NCBI GenBank assembly: GCA_938033975.1
Contig: CALHKJ010000495.1
Location: 1-6,701, forward strand
Direction of reading: 5' to 3'
Source: an uncultured Saprospiraceae bacterium
GTDB taxonomy: Bacteria > Bacteroidota > Bacteroidia > Chitinophagales > Saprospiraceae
DNA length: 6,701 nucleotides
In this document: one piece after another, positions 1 through 5,189 of the stretch
Layout of the letters: the number at the start of each line of letters is the position of its first letter
Position numbering within the stretch: the stretch's first letter is position 1
Position numbers and translations under genes: made by a program
The notes under the pieces: model-generated
The model's input: the letters and a program-made list of their open reading frames with translations, nothing else
Told to the model about the DNA's origin: nothing
Database searches by the model: none

Positions 1-454
1 GAATGAAAGTGCTACTCATGGAATGTGGGGAATTTACATCGCAAAAACTAGAGATGAAATTGAGACGGAAGACTCCATGGGAAATGCACTTTTACAAAAT
101 AAATTTTTTCACCCATACCTCAATTACAACGCTCGCATAGATCCTTCAATGACAGGTGTATTTACATTGAAATATGATCCTTCAATACCCTACTCTAATC
201 ATTCAAGATATCTTAAAAATATCAGTCTCTTAGGCAGTAACAATTTAAATGTAGTTGTAAACGAATTGGACAACTCGATTACTGGTAACGAAGGCACCAA
301 CTCTGTGATTTTTACTGGTAGTTCTACTGACTATACAATCAATACCTCAGATGGAGTCACCACAATTACTGATAATATTGAAAACAGAGATGGCATCAAT
401 ACTGTAAGTAAAATTGAAGCACTAGAATTTACAGATCAAACAATAACTCTTTAG
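1..454 (+). CDS. C-terminal part of a secreted protein with an RTX-like tail (5' partial)
   Basis: The frame is open from the left edge (first full codon at base 2) to the TAG at 452-454, giving 150 visible residues. The ATG at base 23 is internal, because coding-like sequence (NESATHG) precedes it. The last ~80 residues carry the pattern GSNNLNV...NSITGNEGTNSVIF, a Gly/Asn/Asp-rich turn, then DNIENRDGINT and KIEALEFTDQTITL. This matches the end of hemolysin-type (RTX-like) calcium-binding segments found at the C-termini of large extracellular proteins, often of the form 'RDGTDTLTNIEQLQFSDGT'. The preceding ~70 residues (GMWGIYIAKTRDEIE...FFHPYLNYNARIDPS) are not recognised; they could belong to a catalytic domain such as a metallopeptidase, but no HExxH motif is visible. 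No type IX secretion C-terminal domain is evident. The RTX-like reading is fairly secure; the enzymatic identity is unknown. Confidence 0.75.
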   Translation, partial: NESATHGMWGIYIAKTRDEIETEDSMGNALLQNKFFHPYLNYNARIDPSMTGVFTLKYDPSIPYSNHSRYLKNISLLGSNNLNVVVNELDNSITGNEGTNSVIFTGSSTDYTINTSDGVTTITDNIENRDGINTVSKIEALEFTDQTITL

Positions 455-555
455 AGTTTAAAAATAAATTAAACAAATAATTGAGCACTAATAAAAATCA
501 AATTATCTTCAAATCATTAGATTTTAAAATTAATTAGGACAAAAATCAATTAAAC

Positions 556-783
556 ATGGATAAGAAAAAAATCAAGAAAGAATACAAGACAGAAGAAATT
601 ACTATTGTTTGGGAAGCTTCTAAATGCATACATTCAGGTAATTGTGTTAGAGGCCAACCTAAAGTTTTTAACCATAAAGCTCGTCCATGGATTGAAGTAG
701 ACAAGGCTACAAAAGATGAATTGATCGATCAAATTGATAAATGTCCATCAGGTGCAATAAGTTATATTATCAACGAAAGCTAA
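556..783 (+). CDS. yjdI: YjdI-type (4Fe-4S) mono-cluster protein, Fer4_19 family
   Basis: This 75-residue protein is small, soluble and ferredoxin-like. Positions 24-33 read CIHSGNCVRG, then comes KVFN...RPWIEVD (37-49), and KCPSGAI lies at 62-68. This order of CxHxGNCVRG, RPWI and CPSGA is the hallmark of E. coli YjdI and the divergent 4Fe-4S mono-cluster domain. Three cysteines are visible (C24, C30, C63), with H26 inside the first motif. The fourth cluster ligand is not obvious from sequence. The length is normal for the family, with a Lys-rich N-terminus of about 12 residues. In other genomes relatives sit beside a small acetyltransferase or are fused to a CDGSH domain; neither is seen here. 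The gene stands alone between a 101-bp spacer and a convergent neighbour. It presumably serves as a small electron carrier or cluster protein in the cytosol; the partner is unknown. Confidence 0.88.
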   Translation: MDKKKIKKEYKTEEITIVWEASKCIHSGNCVRGQPKVFNHKARPWIEVDKATKDELIDQIDKCPSGAISYIINES

Positions 784-806
784 TTCGACTTGATCGCAAT
801 GAAGTC

Positions 807-839
807 TAACTAGCTCAAAATTTGAATGAGAGCAAGTTA
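807..839. terminator. Imperfect hairpin between convergent genes, possible bidirectional terminator
   Basis: Bases 807-816 (TAACTAGCTC) pair with 830-839 (GAGCAAGTTA) over nine of ten positions, with one A/A mismatch and a 13-nt loop. It lies in the 72-bp spacer between the converging yjdI-like gene and the membrane protein gene, where a shared terminator would be expected. Neither side has a proper T-run, so intrinsic termination is uncertain. Confidence 0.35.
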
Positions 840-855
840 TTAAAATGAAATCAGC

Positions 856-1551
856 TTAGTTCTTGACTTTGAATTTGGGAACAAAGTGATTCAAATAAAA
901 AATCATACCTACATAAGTTATGATCAGTGTTGGCACGCTTGTATTAAAACCCAAATCAAGTTCAGGAATACCTAGCAGCTCCCTGAAAGATGTAGTTGCT
1001 ATTGACAGCATGAAAACAATCCCAAAAACAAACAGACCAATAATAGATGCTTTATTCTTAAAGCTACGCTGAATTCCATTTTTACTTTCTTGACTGAAGA
1101 AATACCAAAGAATTCCAACCGTAGCTATTGCTTCTATTCCAATTGCTTGGTACACATTTGTCGCATAATTCCCTAATCCCACATTTGCGGTGTCTACCCC
1201 AAAAATATGATGGGGATGTCCTGAAAAGAAATCTAAGACAAAATGTCCAAGTACCAAAGCTGATCCTATCAATCCAATTTTATTTTCTTTAAAAATCATT
1301 TTACCAAGTAAGAAAATGATAATGAGCCATGCGATGAGTGGAATTAAATCGTGGCTATAAAGCATATTCACAACCATATTATTTACCGTTGTGTCAAAAA
1401 CATCATTGGGTGTTGTTCTTTCTAAGCCTAAATAATGAAATGTAAACCATAATAAATCTTGTAGCTGTGAGGCAATTAAGAAGTATAATAATGTTCCCTT
1501 TGGATATTTTTGATATGCAACTAATGCCGTTGCGTAATGTCCTGCTAGCAT
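856..1551 (-). CDS. Six-helix integral membrane protein, function unknown
   Basis: The 231-residue product is strongly hydrophobic. Likely membrane segments lie near residues 20-42, 69-87, 93-110, 135-152, 169-187 and 206-223. The N-terminus (MLAGHYATALVA) looks like the start of a helix rather than a cleavable signal. Polar residues are unusually clustered in or near the membrane: H5, Q29/Q31/D32, H39, S66-H67-D68 (SHDLIP), and H103-D107 followed by GHPHH (111-115). A 'GH...SHDL...H...D...H' layout recalls membrane-bound putative metal-dependent hydrolases of the YdjM/DUF457 type. That resemblance is only a pattern, so no family is assigned. The gene diverges from the HxlR regulator across a 71-bp spacer full of half-sites, making it a natural regulatory target. 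The ATG at 1549-1551 is chosen because the conserved-looking GHYATAL segment begins right after it. Confidence 0.82.
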   Translation of the reverse strand: MLAGHYATALVAYQKYPKGTLLYFLIASQLQDLLWFTFHYLGLERTTPNDVFDTTVNNMVVNMLYSHDLIPLIAWLIIIFLLGKMIFKENKIGLIGSALVLGHFVLDFFSGHPHHIFGVDTANVGLGNYATNVYQAIGIEAIATVGILWYFFSQESKNGIQRSFKNKASIIGLFVFGIVFMLSIATTSFRELLGIPELDLGFNTSVPTLIITYVGMIFYLNHFVPKFKVKN

Positions 1552-1562
1552 AATTTTTTAAC

Positions 1563-1580
1563 TTTACTTTATCAAGTAAA
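1563..1580. promoter_or_regulatory. Inverted repeat 1 in the divergent spacer, candidate HxlR operator
   Basis: TTTACTT (1563-1569) and AAGTAAA (1574-1580) form a perfect 7-bp inverted repeat with a 4-bp spacer. It lies 26 bp upstream of the minus-strand membrane protein start. It shares its TTACTT/AAGTAA half-sites with the second repeat at 1588-1610. HxlR-family dimers bind short AT-rich inverted repeats next to their own genes, so assignment to the adjacent regulator is reasonable but inferred. Confidence 0.55.
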
Positions 1581-1587
1581 CATACAT

Positions 1588-1610
1588 ATTACTTTACAAT
1601 TTAAAGTAAT
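1588..1610. promoter_or_regulatory. Inverted repeat 2 in the divergent spacer, candidate HxlR operator
   Basis: ATTACTTTA (1588-1596) and TAAAGTAAT (1602-1610) form a perfect 9-bp inverted repeat around a 5-bp centre. It ends 12 bp before the start codon of the HxlR gene, where a bound repressor would block transcription or early elongation. It reuses the TTACTT/AAGTAA half-sites of the first repeat. A site this close to the regulator's own start suggests autoregulation. Confidence 0.6.
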
Positions 1611-1622
1611 AAATTTATAGAA

Positions 1623-2048
1623 ATGGAAAAAAAGTTTCGATCGTCATGCTTAATAGCTTCAGCTCTTGATCTTATTGGAGATAAATGGTCACTACTAATT
1701 GTAAGAGATATGTTGTTGCACCACAAGAAAACCTTCAAGGAATTTGCTTCTTCTGATGAAAAGGTGGCAACCAATTTACTATCATCAAGACTAAAATTAT
1801 TGGAATCATTACAGGTAATTAGCAAAAGAAAACTGAATAACAACAAAAAAGAGAATATCTACTTACTGACTGAGAAAGGAATTGATTTAGCTCCACTCAT
1901 CATGGAGTTAGTCTTATGGAGTGACAAATACATTAGAGAATACAATGAGAAAATGAATCAAAATAAAGCTAGAGCAAATAACAAAGCCTCAATAATCCAA
2001 GACACGCAAAAGAGATATAAAGAGTTTAGTAGACAAATAGTAAATTAG
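1623..2048 (+). CDS. HxlR-family winged-helix transcriptional regulator
   Basis: This 141-residue DNA-binding protein shows the HxlR (PF01638) layout. The N-terminal segment SSCLIASALDLIGDKWSLL (7-25) matches the family's 'CP...A...IGGKW..LIL' opening. A helix-turn-helix with TFKEF and LLSSRLKLLE lies at about 37-61, followed by the wing (ISKRKLNNNKKENIYLLTEKG, 66-86). C9 sits at the conserved cysteine position that electrophile and disulfide sensors such as Bacillus YodB and HypR use; no other cysteine is present. The tail (115-141) is polar and Lys/Asn-rich, longer than the minimal ~110-residue family core. The gene diverges from the membrane protein gene, and two inverted repeats sit immediately upstream, so it probably controls both. 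There is no clear Shine-Dalgarno before the ATG, which is common in Bacteroidota. Ligand or oxidant unknown. Confidence 0.93.
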   Translation: MEKKFRSSCLIASALDLIGDKWSLLIVRDMLLHHKKTFKEFASSDEKVATNLLSSRLKLLESLQVISKRKLNNNKKENIYLLTEKGIDLAPLIMELVLWSDKYIREYNEKMNQNKARANNKASIIQDTQKRYKEFSRQIVN

Positions 2049-2116
2049 AAAAACTACTGAACAGGACAAAGAAAAAATATTGATTAAATATAGTTTATCA
2101 CTACTTTCAAACTAAC

Positions 2117-2139
2117 CTAATTTCTATCCTTTAAATTAG
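2117..2139 (+). terminator. Weak hairpin plus T-rich tract, possible terminator after the HxlR gene
   Basis: CTAATTT (2117-2123) pairs perfectly with AAATTAG (2133-2139) around a 9-nt loop, and is followed directly by TTCTTT. It lies 68 bp after the HxlR stop. The stem is almost all A/T, so stability is low and the call is tentative. Confidence 0.33.
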
Positions 2140-2217
2140 TTCTTTGCAAAAATATTTTGGCCAATTTATATGAGAAGCATCTTAGAAAATATAAAATAAA
2201 TGGCTTACAAAGAAGAA

Positions 2218-2231
2218 CCATATTTATATGG
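2218..2231. promoter_or_regulatory. CCATAT-TT-ATATGG palindrome upstream of the dehalogenase gene, candidate operator
   Basis: CCATAT (2218-2223) and ATATGG (2226-2231) are perfect inverted arms around TT. The site lies about 68 bp upstream of the putative -7 element and 94 bp before the dehalogenase start. Its inner ATTTATATG (2222-2230) recurs as a direct copy at 2164-2172. A regulator site is suggested by position and symmetry only; in DNA this AT-rich, chance remains possible. Confidence 0.3.
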
Positions 2232-2298
2232 ATAACAAAAACTAAGAAGATAGACCAAATACCGCAAGATTGGAACACTTTATCTAAATGACAAGCAA

Positions 2299-2306
2299 TA
2301 GTTTTG
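2299..2306 (+). promoter_or_regulatory. Candidate Bacteroidota -7 promoter element (TAGTTTTG)
   Basis: TAGTTTTG fits the Bacteroidota housekeeping -7 consensus TAnnTTTG exactly and lies 18 bp before the dehalogenase ATG, which implies a very short leader. The nearest upstream TTG (2270-2272) is about 26 bp away, longer than the usual ~19-20 bp spacer, so the -33 half is poor. Such promoters are often activator-dependent. It would serve the dehalogenase gene and perhaps the three genes after it. Confidence 0.42.
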
Positions 2307-2324
2307 CATTAAACATTCAAAATT

Positions 2325-3230
2325 ATGCGATTTAAAAAAACAAGTGAGCCAATTTCAACTGCCTTCCCATTCCAATCAAAATATGTAAACATTTTGAATT
2401 CCGAACTTCACTATATAGATGAAGGGGAAGGCACTACTTTTCTATTTCTTCACGGTAATCCAACATCCTCGTACTTGTGGAGAAATATAATTCCCCATGT
2501 ATCAAAATACAATAGAGCTATTGCCGTTGATCTAATTGGGATGGGCAAATCTGGAAAACCTGACATATCTTACAACATGGTAGATCAGTGCAACTATATT
2601 GAAAACTTCATAAAGAAACTAGAGCTAAAAAACATAGTACTTGTCTTACATGATTGGGGGAGTTTCATTGGTCTAAAATATGCCATGGAAAACGAAGACA
2701 ATATCAAGGGAATTGTTTTGATGGAAGGAATCTTACGCCCTTGGGAAAGTTGGGAAACTATTCCAGTTGTTACAAGGCGTATGTTTAAGAAATTTTTTGA
2801 TCCTATTCAGGGTCCTGAACTGATTTATGATCAAAATTTCTTTATTGAGAAGGCTCTCCCCTATTTGACGAAAAGGAAATTATCAAAAGCTGAAATGGAC
2901 AACTATAGAAAACCATTTTTAGAAAAATTATCTAGAAAACCAATGCTTAGTTTTCCCAGAGAACTACCCATTGCAAAGAAAAATCCTCAAAATGCTGACA
3001 TCATTAATAGTTATAATAAATGGCTATCTAATACTACAATACCTTTTCATATCTTATGGGCAAAACCAGGATCACTTTTTAGAAAAGAATATATCCCTTT
3101 GATGCGAAAGGAATTTCCAAATATGACGGATGAATGCATTGGCAAAAGCAAGCACTATATACAAGAAGATTTACCACACGAAATCGGCAATGCAATTATA
3201 GAATGGTTTTCAAAATATAACAATAATTGA
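2325..3230 (+). CDS. Haloalkane dehalogenase, subfamily II (DhaA/LinB-like)
   Basis: This cytosolic alpha/beta-hydrolase, predicted EC 3.8.1.5, hydrolyses carbon-halogen bonds in haloalkanes to an alcohol plus halide. The 301-residue length is normal. HGNPTSSYLWRNI (43-55), DLIGMGKSGKP (69-79), LHDWGS (108-113), LMEG (132-135), the cap segment with LSKAEMDNYRKPF (186-198), FPRELPI (210-216) and KHYIQEDLPHEIG (276-288) all align with LinB-type enzymes. The full subfamily II catalytic set is visible: nucleophile D110, base H277, acid E134, and halide-stabilising N45 and W111. The ATG gives the usual short N-terminal strand ending in YIDEGEG. Simple epoxide hydrolases and other alpha/beta-hydrolases lack this asparagine/DW combination, so the family call is strong. 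Actual substrate is unknown. It lies 46 bp upstream of the AraC-type regulator gene on the same strand. Confidence 0.95.
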   Translation: MRFKKTSEPISTAFPFQSKYVNILNSELHYIDEGEGTTFLFLHGNPTSSYLWRNIIPHVSKYNRAIAVDLIGMGKSGKPDISYNMVDQCNYIENFIKKLELKNIVLVLHDWGSFIGLKYAMENEDNIKGIVLMEGILRPWESWETIPVVTRRMFKKFFDPIQGPELIYDQNFFIEKALPYLTKRKLSKAEMDNYRKPFLEKLSRKPMLSFPRELPIAKKNPQNADIINSYNKWLSNTTIPFHILWAKPGSLFRKEYIPLMRKEFPNMTDECIGKSKHYIQEDLPHEIGNAIIEWFSKYNNN

Positions 3231-3276
3231 TATCTCTTATTCAATTAAGACTTTATTGAAGAGCAACAAAAATTAA

Positions 3277-4116
3277 ATGAACAATTACCAAAGAAGTTTT
3301 GACAAAGTCCTAACGTATATAGACAATAAGCTTGATGAAAAACAGGATTTAGATACGCTTGCTGCAATTGCTAATTTATCGAAATTTCATTTTCATAAAA
3401 TCATGAAAGCCTATTTAAATGAGACCCTAGGAAATTATATCAATCGTCTTAGACTAGAATCAGCAATCAAGCTATTAAGATATTCTAACCAACCTATTTA
3501 TCAGATTGCATATCAAGTCGGATTTGAGACTGTTTCAGCTTTCAACAAGTCATTTAAAAAACGTTTTGGGGTGAGCCCTACTTCTATTAGAAAACAAAAA
3601 ATTCAAGCATCACCAGAAGTTAAAAAAATTAAAATGAGTGAATTTCAATTGGTTAAAACTATTAAAAACATCAATGACATTGAAGTAGTATTTCAACAAT
3701 CAAGAGGGACAATCGGAGATGAGGAAACAAAAAGAAATTGGGAAACACTATTTAGCAATGCCCAGGCACAACAGATCCTAAGTCCTGAATCAAAATTCTA
3801 TGGCATTAGTTGGGATGACCCTGAAATTACACCCTTTGAAAAAATTAGGTATGATGCATGTATTTCCATAAAAGACTCTCAAGCATTAAACGATAAGTTT
3901 TCTAAAAAGAAAATTGTTGGAGGAAAGTATTTATGTTTTCTATACAAAGGTGAATATCAAAATTTAGGTTTTGTCTATAATCAAATATTTCGAGAATGGG
4001 TGATTAAGGAAGATTACAATTTACGGGATGTACCAATTTTCGAGCAATACATCAACAATAAAGAAGTTACTCCAGCAGAAGATTTACTAACAGAAATTTT
4101 TATCCCAATTAAATAA
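3277..4116 (+). CDS. AraC-family transcriptional regulator with C-terminal GyrI-like effector domain
   Basis: The 279-residue protein has two parts. Residues ~5-107 form the AraC DNA-binding domain with two helix-turn-helix units: DLDTLAAIANLSKFHFHKIM (24-43), and PIYQIAYQVGFETVSAFNKSF (73-93) ending in the family signature FKKRFGVSPTSIRK. Residues ~118-279 form a GyrI-like small-molecule-binding domain (PF06445), with YGISWDDPEITPFEKIRYDACI, the VGGKY...KGEYQNLGFVY block, WVIKEDYNLRDVPIFEQYIN and the LLTEIFIPIK end. E256 in the FEQY motif is at the conserved glutamate used in ligand binding by relatives. This order resembles Rob and many Bacteroidota homologues. It probably activates its own operon on binding an organic, perhaps cationic or reactive, compound. 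Its stop codon is 1 bp from the next gene. Some GyrI-like proteins are hydrolases rather than sensors. Confidence 0.94.
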   Translation: MNNYQRSFDKVLTYIDNKLDEKQDLDTLAAIANLSKFHFHKIMKAYLNETLGNYINRLRLESAIKLLRYSNQPIYQIAYQVGFETVSAFNKSFKKRFGVSPTSIRKQKIQASPEVKKIKMSEFQLVKTIKNINDIEVVFQQSRGTIGDEETKRNWETLFSNAQAQQILSPESKFYGISWDDPEITPFEKIRYDACISIKDSQALNDKFSKKKIVGGKYLCFLYKGEYQNLGFVYNQIFREWVIKEDYNLRDVPIFEQYINNKEVTPAEDLLTEIFIPIK

Positions 4117-4117
4117 C

Positions 4118-4447
4118 ATGAAGTTCGAAAAAGATTTACAATCTGAGTATAAAAATTTATTCCTTGATGCAAGAGATTTACTTCTAAGTTATGAAGGATT
4201 TATTGAAATCAAAAAAGAAAGAATAACAACATACTCAAATGACAAAGGAGGAATTTGTCATTTGAGGACCATGCCGTATGGAATTGATTTTGGGTTCTTA
4301 AAAGGAGCAAAAATGGAAGATAGATATTCGATACTAACAGGTAAAGGAAAAGCTATTAGAGTTTTGCAACAAAAAAACCAATTGAACAAAGAGATAATTA
4401 TCTACTTTATAAATCAGGCAATTCGTATAAACCAAAACAAAAAATGA
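4118..4447 (+). CDS. DUF1801-family protein, function unknown
   Basis: A 109-residue soluble protein. The middle (GGICHLRTMPYGIDFGFLKGAKMED, then LLTGKGK-like TGKGKAIRVL) matches the core of DUF1801 proteins (PF08818), a small alpha/beta fold that includes B. subtilis YdhG, proposed as a frataxin-like iron chaperone. The N-terminal helix (about 5-25) and a short C-terminal helix frame that core. Length is at the short end for the family. Its ATG follows the AraC stop after one base, and its stop overlaps the start of the AlkD-like gene in an ATGA (4444-4447), so translation of all three is probably coupled. Association with an AlkD-like repair protein suggests a stress role, but no biochemical function can be assigned. 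Confidence 0.85.
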   Translation: MKFEKDLQSEYKNLFLDARDLLLSYEGFIEIKKERITTYSNDKGGICHLRTMPYGIDFGFLKGAKMEDRYSILTGKGKAIRVLQQKNQLNKEIIIYFINQAIRINQNKK

Positions 4448-5154
4448 CTACGAAGCAAATTCTTGAATTATTGAGGAAGGCTGCAGATCCAGAAAAAATT
4501 AAAATCAAAGAACGCAAATTTGGCGTAAGCTCAAATAATGCTTTAGGAATATACCATAGAGATTTAAAAGAACTAGCAAAAATTATCCCTAAGGATGACA
4601 AAATAGCTATCGAGCTCTTTGATTCAAATATTTATGAAGCAAGACTACTTTGTAGCAAGATATTTAAGCCTGAAAATCTAACAGTTGAATTGATGGACAG
4701 TTGGACCAGTACTTTTGAGAATTGGGAAATTTGTGATTCATTTTGTATGGGCTTATTTGCGAAAAGCAATTATGCCATTCCAAAAGCAATTGAATGGTCG
4801 AATAGAAAAAGTGAATTTGAAAAGCGAGCTGGATTTACTACAATCGCTGCCTATTGTATGGCAGATAAAAAATCACCTAATGAAATATTTGAACAATTCT
4901 TTCCTTTAATCTTAAGGGAGTGCAGAGATCAAAGATTGTACGTCAAAAAAGCAGTAAACTGGGCTTTAAGGAATATTGGGAAAAGAAATATAGATCTTAA
5001 AATAAAGGCAATTTCTGTTGCTGAAGAAATTCTAAAGCTTAATGACAAAACTGCCACATGGATTGCAAAGAATGCTTTAAAAGAATTGACTAGTAAAAAG
5101 ATAAGGATTTCAGAATATCCAAGAGAAATCTATAGGCCAAAAAACTCTCAGTAA
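4444..5154 (+). CDS. AlkD-like DNA alkylation repair protein (HEAT-repeat glycosylase fold)
   Basis: The 236-residue helical protein matches the DNA alkylation repair family (PF08713) throughout: FGVSSNNALGIYHRDLKELAK (26-46), IYEARLLCSKIF (63-74), the block NWEICDSFCMGLF (93-105), EKRAGFTTIA (126-135), and CRDQRLYVKKAVNWALRNIGKR (160-181). B. cereus AlkD removes N3- and N7-alkylpurines using W109, D113, R148 and W187; equivalents here are W94, D98, R128 and W173, so the active-site cleft appears intact. No metal site or signal is seen; the protein should act on DNA in the cytosol. Start at the ATG overlapping the preceding stop by 4 bp. The C-terminal ~20 residues are basic and may aid DNA contact. 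Relatives differ in lesion range, from methyl-purines to bulky natural-product adducts, and the preference here cannot be read from sequence. Confidence 0.92.
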   Translation: MTTKQILELLRKAADPEKIKIKERKFGVSSNNALGIYHRDLKELAKIIPKDDKIAIELFDSNIYEARLLCSKIFKPENLTVELMDSWTSTFENWEICDSFCMGLFAKSNYAIPKAIEWSNRKSEFEKRAGFTTIAAYCMADKKSPNEIFEQFFPLILRECRDQRLYVKKAVNWALRNIGKRNIDLKIKAISVAEEILKLNDKTATWIAKNALKELTSKKIRISEYPREIYRPKNSQ

Positions 5155-5189
5155 TGTTTTAATTTTAAACTGAATTATAAGGCTAAGTA

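Noticed and set aside
456..474. Inverted repeat GTTTAA-N7-TTAAAC just after the first gene
   Set aside because: The stem is six pairs with a single G-C and no T-run follows; too weak for a terminator call in DNA this AT-rich.
511..525. Small hairpin AAATC-ATTA-GATTT before the YjdI-type gene
   Set aside because: Five-pair A/T-rich stem, easily due to chance, with no supporting context.
1601..1846. Minus-strand open frame of 81 codons opposite the HxlR gene
   Set aside because: It lies antisense over the well-supported HxlR coding region and resembles no family; a shadow frame.
2081..2100. Bulged hairpin TGAT(t)AAA...TTTATCA after the HxlR gene
   Set aside because: Short, bulged and not followed by a T-run; the hairpin at 2117-2139 is a better terminator candidate.
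3234..3263. Bulged stem (CTC + TTCAAT with ATTGAAGAG) between the dehalogenase and AraC genes
   Set aside because: Nine pairs only if a 3-nt bulge is allowed, and no T-run follows, so it does not justify splitting the two genes with a terminator.
4407..4601. Minus-strand open frame of 64 codons opposite the DUF1801/AlkD junction
   Set aside because: It overlaps two confidently identified genes on the other strand and shows no domain.
4715..4909. Plus-strand open frame of 64 codons inside the AlkD-like gene
   Set aside because: Alternate frame wholly contained in the AlkD-like coding sequence with no recognisable features.
5156..5170. GTTT...AAAC symmetry in the convergent spacer after the AlkD-like gene
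   Set aside because: Only four pairs; not enough for a bidirectional terminator.
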